From Mariniblastus sp. (GTDB taxonomy: Bacteria > Planctomycetota > Planctomycetia > Pirellulales > Pirellulaceae), in assembly GCA_014237975.1 (NCBI GenBank), contig JABACA010000027.1, positions 1 through 40,070 on the forward strand: a DNA stretch of 40,070 bases. Direction: 5' to 3'. Below the pieces are notes generated by a model that ran no database searches, was not told the DNA's origin, and worked only from the letters and a program-made list of their open reading frames with translations. Positions 33,887 to 40,070 of the stretch are shown piece after piece. Position numbers and translations under genes: made by a program. How positions within the stretch are numbered: position 1 is the first letter of the stretch; the number at the start of each line of letters is the position of its first letter.

Positions 33887-34363
33887 ATGAAGTTTTCTGA
33901 TTTTGTAAAAACCGAATCAATTCAGGCGGAGCTCGCCGCAGATGACAAAGAAGGTGTCATTCGCGAGCTGGTAACCAGTCTGGTTGAGAAGGGACAATTG
34001 AATGGCGACGAATATGAAAATATCGTCCAAGCCATTCTGGAGCGCGAGAAACTGGGAAGCACTGGTATTGGGCGCGGTATTGCCGTTCCGCATACCAAGC
34101 ATCCCAGTGTTCAGGATATTGTTGGCACGGTTGGTGTCAGTAGTGGCGGGGTGGCATTTGAAAGTCTGGATGGAGAAAAAGTCCAGTTGTTTTTCATGCT
34201 CATTTCTCCCCTCGATCGTCGTAACGATCACCTTAAAGCTTTGGAGAATATTTCCAAGCAATTGCAAGACGATACGTTTTGTCGATTTTTGAAACAGTCA
34301 AAGTCGGCAGAAGATGTTCAGCAGATTCTCGAAGAAGCTGACAACAATCAATTTGTTTCTTGA
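33887..34363 (+). CDS. ptsN: PTS IIA-Ntr-type regulatory phosphocarrier
   Basis: 158 residues from ATG 33887, with AAGGAA 6 nt upstream; the frame overlaps hpf to 33767 but its extension looks non-coding. It is the fructose/mannitol-type IIA domain. The active-site histidine is H69 in GRGIAVPHTKHPSV, preceded by REKLGSTGIG. KVQLFFMLISP and LKALENISKQLQDD complete the fold. It accepts phosphate from an HPr-type protein and acts in regulation rather than sugar uptake; no EIIB/EIIC gene is nearby. In proteobacteria it modulates potassium transport and nitrogen responses. The partner HPr follows 26 nt later. Confidence 0.92.
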   Translation: MKFSDFVKTESIQAELAADDKEGVIRELVTSLVEKGQLNGDEYENIVQAILEREKLGSTGIGRGIAVPHTKHPSVQDIVGTVGVSSGGVAFESLDGEKVQLFFMLISPLDRRNDHLKALENISKQLQDDTFCRFLKQSKSAEDVQQILEEADNNQFVS

Positions 34364-34389
34364 ACATTGGTGATAGCTGCGGCAGATCT

Positions 34390-34680
34390 ATGCCAGACTC
34401 TACCTATAGAACATCTGTGACCATTCTCAATGCTCAGGGATTGCATATGCGCCCTGCGTATTTGTTTGCGGAAACAGCTGCGAGATTTGATAGTCAAATC
34501 GAGGTGGAAAAGGATGATATTCGTATTGATGGCAAGAGTGTACTTTCGATCCTTACGCTGGGTGCTGCCCAGGGGGCAGAAGTATGCATCGAGGCCACGG
34601 GAAGCGACGCTCAGGATGCAATCGTTGCATTGGAGCAACTAGTCGTTTCCGGTTTTGAAGTGACCAATGGCGATGCCTGA
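34390..34680 (+). CDS. ptsH: HPr-like phosphocarrier protein
   Basis: 96 residues from ATG 34390; TTG 34360 would overlap ptsN and adds nothing recognisable. The active histidine is H19 in NAQGLHMRPAYLFAETA, where HPr proteins have GLHARPA; Ala at +1 is replaced by Met. The regulatory serine position is S50 in IDGKSVLSILTLGAAQG, as in HPr or its paralogue NPr/Crh. It passes phosphate from Enzyme I to PtsN. No ptsI gene occurs nearby, and the kinase for S50 (HprK) cannot be checked here. It ends the short operon; a 587-nt gap follows before the RNase gene. Confidence 0.88.
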   Translation: MPDSTYRTSVTILNAQGLHMRPAYLFAETAARFDSQIEVEKDDIRIDGKSVLSILTLGAAQGAEVCIEATGSDAQDAIVALEQLVVSGFEVTNGDA

Positions 34681-35267
34681 AACGGGATTGCCCAATCGAA
34701 TAGACTCTCCGTCCATAGATCTCATTGGCATCACCTTTGTTGACCGGGTTCGACCTGGAGTTTTGACAAAGATGATCGATTGGATAAATCACAATCAGTT
34801 AGGCCTCGCCGGCCGAGTTCCTCAGGATCCGGTCTGCGCCAAGCGAGATGGCTGGCCGTCAAAATTATGCGGCGAATCAATCCTTGCACGGTACCTGTCA
34901 ATTGCAGGTAAGCATCTGGCCCAGCGGGCATGGGGCAGCGACACAGGTCGCAATTCCAATCAGCCGGGCTCTGGCAACACAAACCTATTAACAACGCGTG
35001 GAGCCGTGAAATTCGAAGGGGGCAGCACAGCCAAGAGCCTGTCCAACTCACGGAAACTCCATTGGATGGATTGTTCATGGGACAGGCCCGACGGGACCCC
35101 GACAAAGGGTTGCTGTCAGGAGTCACCCACAATCCGACTGTCAGCCCACCCTATTGTTCCCCTGCAATGTTGCATGGACCTGAGGCTGACCGTTACCCAT
35201 TTAATTAGCAAAGCAAACAAACCAGGGTGGCGAAATGGCATCGCTCGCCCGTCAGAGAGACAGACTT
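34681..35267 (+). promoter_or_regulatory. long leader region of the RNase E/G gene
   Basis: There are 587 bases between ptsH and the RNase gene without a recognised gene. TTGACA at 34763-34768 is a consensus -35, but only a poor -10 (TAAATC at 34785-34790, 16-nt spacer) follows. Transcription from there would give a leader of about 470 nt. GCCTGTCC (35037-35044) and GGACAGGC (35080-35087) form an 8-bp stem with a 35-nt loop. The open frame across it (34667-35329) overlaps the RNase start and has no domain-like content. Confidence 0.4.
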
Positions 35268-36947
35268 ATGAAAAAGGAAATGTTAATCAACTCATCGCAG
35301 CCGGAAGAATGCCGGATTGCGATTGTTGAAGATGGACGGCTCGAAGAGCTGTATGTCGAGCGTGCCAGCCAAGACAATTACGTTGGCAACTTATACAAAG
35401 GAAAAATCGTCAACCTGGAACCGAGTATCCAGGCTGTCTTTGTCGATTTTGGTGTCGGGCGAAACGGCTTTTTACACATCAGTGATGTCGAGCCTCGCTA
35501 TTTTCGTCAGGGTGGCTATGACCCGGACGAGATGATGCGCGAGGAAGCGCGTCAGAATCGCAACGCCGAACGCCAGGGACGCCGTCGCCCGTCCAACCAT
35601 GGCCACTCCCGCCCCCGTATCAAACCTCCGATACAGGAGATTTTTCAACGGGGAGACGAAGTCCTGGTGCAAGTTATCAAGGAAGGCATTGGTAACAAGG
35701 GGCCCACGCTTTCCACCTACATCAGTATTCCGGGTCGCTACCTCGTCTTGATGCCCTCGCTGGGGCGTGTTGGCGTTTCTCGGAAAATCGAAGATGAGCA
35801 GGAGCGGCGGAGATTAAAAGACATTCTTTACGATATCAACCCGCCCAAGGGATTGGGTTTTATTGTGAGAACCGCTGGGGCTGGCCGTAACCGCAAAGAG
35901 CTTTCACGAGACCTGGCTTACCTGTTACGGCTTTGGAAAGCGATCGTCCGCCGGGTTAAAGAGGAAGCTGCCCCGGTCGATATCTACGAAGAAAGCGACA
36001 TGATCATTCGTACGATTCGGGATATCGTGACCTCGGATATCGATAAGATCGTGGTTGATCGACAGTCGGCGTTTGACCGGGCGCGGGAGTTTTTGAGACT
36101 CGTCATGCCACGGCAAGCAAGCAAACTGGAATTGTATAAAGGCCGTGATCCACTGTTTCATAAATTCAAACTGGAGGACGAGATTGCGAATATTCACTCT
36201 CGCGAAGTTGCCTTGCCTAATGGCGGATCGATTGTGATCGATCAAACGGAAGCGCTGGTTGCGATCGATGTGAACAGTGGTAATTTCAGGACGGATGATT
36301 CGGCCGAGGAAACGGCTTATCGGTTGAACCTGGCTGCTGCCAAGGAAATTGCCCGACAACTCAGGTTGCGGGATCTTGGCGGTGTCATCGTAAACGATTT
36401 TATCGACATGCGACATGAGAGACATCGGAGGGAGTTGGAAGGGGCGCTGCGCGATTCAATGAAACGAGACCGGGCGAAGACCAAAATCCTTCGCACCAGC
36501 CCGTTTGGACTCGTGGAAATGACCCGTCAACGAATACGTCCCGGTTTGCAGCGCAGTTTCTACCAGGACTGCCCCTGCTGCTCAGGCCGCGGTTCCGTGA
36601 AAACGGATGAGAGTATGGCATTGGAAGTCATACGTATGTTGCTATTAGCGACTCAGCAATCCAAATGCCGGGCAGTCACCGTTAAGGTCAATGACATGGT
36701 TTCCCACTTCTTGAACAATCAGAAGCGCCGAGCAGTTGCTGAATTGGAGGAACAAGGAGACATGGAGATACACATCCACGGTAGCGAAAATGTCTTCCCC
36801 GAACATCTGGAAGTCGATTGTCGGGATGACAAAGGCAACCAGATACGCTTACAGAGACAGGGAGCGCCTGGCCCGGCTCGTGCAACAGGATCGACGCCCG
36901 AAGCAAGAGCCGGTGGTCGAAACAGAAAATCGCATTCGAATACCTGA
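35268..36947 (+). CDS. rne: ribonuclease E/G catalytic protein
   Basis: 559 residues from ATG 35268, with GAGAGA about 8 nt upstream; longer starts at 35235 add basic residues only. An S1 domain (about 30-165: VGNLYKGKIVNLEPSIQAVFVDFGVGRNGFLH) is interrupted by an Arg-rich insertion (NRNAERQGRRRPSNHGHSRPR, around 100-120). The catalytic Mg-binding aspartates are D334 (AIDVNSGNF) and D377 (VNDFIDM), 43 apart as in E. coli RNase E. The zinc-link cysteines are C435 and C438 (CPCC). It cleaves single-stranded AU-rich RNA and matures rRNA. The C-terminus is short, so no large degradosome scaffold is present; by length it resembles RNase G or minimal RNase E. Confidence 0.93.
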   Translation: MKKEMLINSSQPEECRIAIVEDGRLEELYVERASQDNYVGNLYKGKIVNLEPSIQAVFVDFGVGRNGFLHISDVEPRYFRQGGYDPDEMMREEARQNRNAERQGRRRPSNHGHSRPRIKPPIQEIFQRGDEVLVQVIKEGIGNKGPTLSTYISIPGRYLVLMPSLGRVGVSRKIEDEQERRRLKDILYDINPPKGLGFIVRTAGAGRNRKELSRDLAYLLRLWKAIVRRVKEEAAPVDIYEESDMIIRTIRDIVTSDIDKIVVDRQSAFDRAREFLRLVMPRQASKLELYKGRDPLFHKFKLEDEIANIHSREVALPNGGSIVIDQTEALVAIDVNSGNFRTDDSAEETAYRLNLAAAKEIARQLRLRDLGGVIVNDFIDMRHERHRRELEGALRDSMKRDRAKTKILRTSPFGLVEMTRQRIRPGLQRSFYQDCPCCSGRGSVKTDESMALEVIRMLLLATQQSKCRAVTVKVNDMVSHFLNNQKRRAVAELEEQGDMEIHIHGSENVFPEHLEVDCRDDKGNQIRLQRQGAPGPARATGSTPEARAGGRNRKSHSNT

Positions 36948-37026
36948 TGTCCGGTGGTCGAGTGTGTTATTGCCAACGGGTTTCAATAAACACCGTAGGC
37001 TAACCAAGCTCTTGCGCGAAAAAAAA

Positions 37027-37053
37027 AGAGCCGCGATTTTGTGTCGCGGCTCT
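37027..37053. terminator. bidirectional intrinsic terminator
   Basis: AGAGCCGCGA (37027-37036) and TCGCGGCTCT (37044-37053) form a perfect 10-bp stem around a 7-nt loop. Nine A's (37019-37027) on the left give a T-tract for minus-strand transcription, ending the RTX gene at 37072. On the plus strand only ATTTAAT follows, giving a weaker end for the RNase gene. Confidence 0.92.
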
Positions 37054-37071
37054 ATTTAATCGATGGTTGGA

Positions 37072-39483
37072 CTAGAAACCTTCGAGTGCTGCGAACAGGT
37101 TGTCAACAACGTTGATCTTGTTGATTACGTGTTGCTTCTCTGCACTTGCATTCTCGGTGAAGTACAATTTCCAAACACTGCCCCAGTCTTCAGCTGGATT
37201 CCAGGCACCGAAAGTCTCTGTAAAGGGTGCCGTCTTGCGATACCACCACTGGTTGTCGCCAGAGCGGTTGAAGTATTGGACGTCATCCGGCCGGTCTTGT
37301 TGCCATGAAGAAATCGTAACGAAAGTGTTCCACATCGAGGCATGGTTCGGCAAGACAGTGGTAATTTCTTCACTGCCAGCCCAGTTGTGCGCGAATTCGC
37401 GTGGCATCTCGGCAACGTGCAGGGCGTTGGCAGTGGCATCAAATTCGTTCCAGTCACCAAACGAGATTTGACGCTCGTAACGAACCACTGGTTCGTATTG
37501 TCCCGACGCTGGATTGTATTGAGATTCGGTATAGACTTCCAACACGTTGGTGCCCAGTCTTTGCGATACGGGCAAGGTCGTTTCCTTGATCATGACAATG
37601 GGGTCGACAGCGATCGTGTCCTTCAGAAGGCGCGTGTTGTCGGTTTGCAAGTGCAATTGCTCCATGCCCAGATCCATGACCTCCATTTCACCATCGGTCC
37701 AATCCGATGTGCCGTTGCGGAACATCACCTTGGCGTCGTGCACTTCAATATTCTGGACGTCGTCCTGGGGGTAAACCAATAGTCGGTCTTTGCCGGGACC
37801 ACCATTGAGGGTGTCTACATCACCAACGCCGCTGACCAGGCTGTCGTTACCCAATTCACCAAACAGTGAATCGGCGCCAGCTTCGCCATAGATGCGGTCG
37901 TAGTCGTTTCCGCCATGTATTTCGTCATCACCCGTCCCGCCGCGCAGAACGTCTTGGTCGTTACCGCCGTAAATCAGGTCGTCACCACCGTCGCCGTTGA
38001 TTTCGTCCATCCCGTCCTGACCGTAGAGGAGGTCGTCATCATCGCCGCCAAAGATTACATCGTCATCGGCTCCGCCGTAAATAAGGTCGGCGCCACCTTG
38101 ACCATAAATAGTGTCGCTTCCAGCATCGCCAGTCAGCGTGTCCGCATCAGAACCACCATACAAGCTGTCGTCGCCGTCGCCTCCATGGGCCCTGTCGACG
38201 CCACTGCCGCCATAAACCTGATCATCACCAGATTGGCCGACTAGAACATCATCTCCTCCTTCGCCATCCATGTAGTCGGATCCACTGCCACCATACATTG
38301 TGTCTGATTGCGGTCCGCCCAGCAGCGAGTCATTACCTTGGTCGCCGGTAATTGTGTCAGCACCACCATTGCCCTGCAGGACGTCATTGCCGGCATGGCC
38401 GGAGATGATATCGTCACCCGCATTGCCCTGGATGTTGTCATCGTTTTCATTGCCGTACAGGAAATCGGCATCGTTTCCGCCGGAAATTATATCGTTACCG
38501 AACTGGCCGTAAATTCGGTCGACACCGTCTTGGCCGTTCAGGTTGTCGTTGCCAGATCCACCCCAAACGATATCGGCACCTTCGTTGGCCCAAACCAAGT
38601 CGTTACCGTCGCCGGCAAGGATCAGGTCGGCACCTTCACCTCCGTATATCGTGTCATGTCCGTTGGAGCCAAACAGTTCATCATTACCCGCTGCACCAAT
38701 AATTACGTCGTCATCGTTGCCGCCTACGATCTTGTCAGCGCCATCGCCCCCTCGAATCGTATCCTCTCCATCATTGCCCCACAGGTTGTCATCGCCTTCA
38801 TTGCCCTGAACGTTGTCGTTGTCATTCTGGCCATAGAGTTCGTCAACACCCAGTCCACCAATAATCGTATCGTTTCCGTCAAAACCGAATGCAATGTCAT
38901 CACCGTCGGCACAGTTCATGTAGTCATTGCCAGTGCCGCCATACATCGTGTCATTACCGGCGTTGCCGAACATGTGGTCATTATCATTGCCACCGTACAG
39001 ATAATCTGCACCTTCGCCTGCGTGGATGACGTCATCGCCAGCGTTTCCACGTAAACCATCATTGCCACCGTTTCCGAACATCAAATCATTGCCATTGCCC
39101 CCTTGAAATTGATCGGCACCGCTGCCGCCATACAGGAAGTCATCGCCGTTATGACCAAACGCCGTGGAATCCAGGTCGGTTGTGTTCTTGAACCAGTCGT
39201 CCCCTCCATAACCCAGGAATTCAACCTGGGTAACCAATGATTTCGTAAAATCAAGTTGGCCAACACCGTTAAAGGAAACCGTTACGTCGCCAGGGCTGAC
39301 GGAATCGAATACTTGTACAGCATCTCGTTCAGAGGAACCCACAATCTGAATGACACCCGTCACTTCATTGAAACTGATGCCTGTTAACAGGTGTTTTGGT
39401 TCCAGTGATTCGTAAGAACAGTCTGAAATCTGTGCGCGCGAACGTTTGGTTTGCCGTTTGGTTTTTTTGGCGGACCGAAACAT
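37072..39483 (-). CDS. large RTX calcium-binding repeat protein with LEPR-xLL N-terminus
   Basis: 803 residues from ATG 39483, preceded by GGAG 9 nt upstream. A basic N-terminus and SLEPKHLLTG (about 26-35) are a variant of the planctomycete LEPR-xLL motif found at the start of large surface proteins. Residues about 109-570 are a continuous array of roughly fifty nonapeptides GGxGxDxLx, the calcium-binding parallel beta-roll of RTX proteins. The last 230 residues form a separate domain with many Trp/Tyr (NQWWYRKTAPFTETFGAWNP, DWGSVWKLYFT), unlike known catalytic modules. Probably a secreted or cell-surface adhesive or structural protein, folding on contact with external calcium. No type I secretion genes are adjacent. 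Confidence 0.87.
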   Translation of the reverse strand: MFRSAKKTKRQTKRSRAQISDCSYESLEPKHLLTGISFNEVTGVIQIVGSSERDAVQVFDSVSPGDVTVSFNGVGQLDFTKSLVTQVEFLGYGGDDWFKNTTDLDSTAFGHNGDDFLYGGSGADQFQGGNGNDLMFGNGGNDGLRGNAGDDVIHAGEGADYLYGGNDNDHMFGNAGNDTMYGGTGNDYMNCADGDDIAFGFDGNDTIIGGLGVDELYGQNDNDNVQGNEGDDNLWGNDGEDTIRGGDGADKIVGGNDDDVIIGAAGNDELFGSNGHDTIYGGEGADLILAGDGNDLVWANEGADIVWGGSGNDNLNGQDGVDRIYGQFGNDIISGGNDADFLYGNENDDNIQGNAGDDIISGHAGNDVLQGNGGADTITGDQGNDSLLGGPQSDTMYGGSGSDYMDGEGGDDVLVGQSGDDQVYGGSGVDRAHGGDGDDSLYGGSDADTLTGDAGSDTIYGQGGADLIYGGADDDVIFGGDDDDLLYGQDGMDEINGDGGDDLIYGGNDQDVLRGGTGDDEIHGGNDYDRIYGEAGADSLFGELGNDSLVSGVGDVDTLNGGPGKDRLLVYPQDDVQNIEVHDAKVMFRNGTSDWTDGEMEVMDLGMEQLHLQTDNTRLLKDTIAVDPIVMIKETTLPVSQRLGTNVLEVYTESQYNPASGQYEPVVRYERQISFGDWNEFDATANALHVAEMPREFAHNWAGSEEITTVLPNHASMWNTFVTISSWQQDRPDDVQYFNRSGDNQWWYRKTAPFTETFGAWNPAEDWGSVWKLYFTENASAEKQHVINKINVVDNLFAALEGF
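37774..39159 (-). repeat. array of about fifty 27-bp RTX repeats
   Basis: This is the DNA encoding the nonapeptide array, about 1.39 kb of diverged 27-bp units. Codon use varies between units, so the array has aged and is not a recent expansion. Because of the regular Gly/Asp codons the opposite strand also appears open over long stretches. Confidence 0.85.
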
Positions 39484-40070
39484 GGGGGGTTCTCCGATTA
39501 CGGTAGTTTTTTATTAGGGAGCTTGCCTGTTCCAATTGAAAAGGCGAATAAGACAACTTGAGGCCTCCGTTCTAGGCTAAACAGAGACCCCATTTCTTGC
39601 AAACACACACTGCCTTAAACAACAAATTTCCTTGTATTAGCCGAGTTCTTTTGACCGCGAGGACCGACTGGAAGGGTAATAAAGCCCCGAAAAAGTACTG
39701 GTATTGGTCAGCTGGCGAATCTGCTGGCGGCTAATCCGAACAACCAGCATGACCGCCAAACGTACGCAAACCAGACAAACGTGCTTGGCAGAGGGTCATA
39801 AATCAACCACTGTCGCCAGTTTCAACCTCCCCCGACGGATCTGCTATCGCGGGTCGGTCCAGGTTGAGGCCATCTCGCCTAAAACGGGTCTGTAGTTTGT
39901 CAGCCTGCTCCCCCGGTCGGTCGAGGCTGCTGACCACGTTCATTTGCCACCACGGCCATACCATCAAGGAAACGAGCCTCATGAAGTTGATATCAGCAGC
40001 CGATTCGACTTTTTGGATAACCTCTCGGCCCGCCATAATTGGCCCGCCATAATTGGCCCGCCATAATTCC
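39484..40070. other. upstream region of the RTX gene, no recognised gene
   Basis: 587 bases to the right edge. I see no coding region with family-like content. An ATG at 39980 has AAGGAAACGAG 7 nt upstream, but the frame closes at 40052 within the tandem repeat, giving only about 23 residues. On the minus strand TTGCAA at about 39600 could be a -35 for the RTX gene, without a convincing -10. Confidence 0.35.
40027..40068. repeat. 14-bp tandem repeat, three copies
   Basis: GGCCCGCCATAATT is repeated three times without mismatch at 40027-40040, 40041-40054 and 40055-40068. The array may continue past the window edge. Confidence 0.9.

Noticed and set aside
34667..35329. 220-codon frame between ptsH and the RNase gene, possible ptsI remnant
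   Set aside because: It overlaps both neighbours, lacks Enzyme I motifs and has the composition of non-coding DNA.
38308..39054. 248-codon open frame on the plus strand opposite the RTX array
   Set aside because: It is rich in Val, Ile and Ala because it is the complement of regular Gly/Asp repeat codons; no start context or domain, and the RTX frame on the minus strand is clear.
1..40070. Search for tRNA, rRNA, CRISPR arrays, insertion sequences and integrase or phage genes
   Set aside because: I found no cloverleaf-like T-arm context, no evenly spaced repeats, no transposase or integrase and no attachment-site pair by eye; a dedicated scan could still find weak cases.

Overview
The window looks like part of a planctomycete chromosome, most likely a marine or freshwater relative of the Pirellulales. 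The main grounds are a surface protein with a LEPR-xLL-type N-terminal motif, three secreted PQQ-like beta-propeller proteins, a large VPS10/sortilin-like BNR-repeat protein, the McsA-McsB pair outside a Firmicute ctsR-clpC operon, and single genes scattered on both strands with few long operons. This assignment is inferred from gene content; no rRNA or tRNA gene was found.

Layout. 1-471 is the tail of an APC amino-acid permease. The next gene space holds a 29-codon, extremely basic micro-ORF (765-854) with a Shine-Dalgarno and a downstream hairpin. 1037-5583 is a minus-strand block: trpE, hpt and two translationally coupled GT4 glycosyltransferases. Divergent from trpE lies mcsA-mcsB (5767-7348), encoding the protein arginine kinase and its activator.

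7622-16580, all on the plus strand, is the most intriguing part. A short PaaK/LuxE-like adenylating enzyme, a LuxC-like acyl-CoA-reductase-type aldehyde dehydrogenase and an iron-type alcohol dehydrogenase could convert a carboxylic acid to an alcohol or the reverse. They are followed by a secreted beta-propeller, a HemN-like radical SAM enzyme, a free-standing lipoyl H-protein-like protein, an NTF2/SnoaL-like protein and an 8-cysteine ferredoxin-domain protein. I recognise no characterised pathway with this combination.

16650-19600 (minus) is a radical SAM gene followed by two tandem paralogous membrane-anchored proteins of unknown function. 19744-26083 carries mostly exported proteins: a DUF2927-like protein, a glycine-rich secreted protein, two beta-propellers and a cysteine-rich outer-membrane beta-barrel with a textbook terminator. 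26153-28235 (minus) holds a GT4 protein resembling the TIGR04348/SenB selenosugar-synthase family and a GT2 glycosyltransferase.

28516-36947 (plus) contains thyA-folA, the VPS10-like protein, then hpf-ptsN-ptsH (ribosome hibernation and nitrogen-type PTS regulators) and a ribonuclease E/G with a 587-nt leader. A large nested inverted repeat, a terminator and a good promoter precede hpf. The window ends with a convergent gene for an 803-residue RTX-repeat protein, which shares a bidirectional terminator with the RNase gene, and a 14-bp tandem repeat at the right edge.
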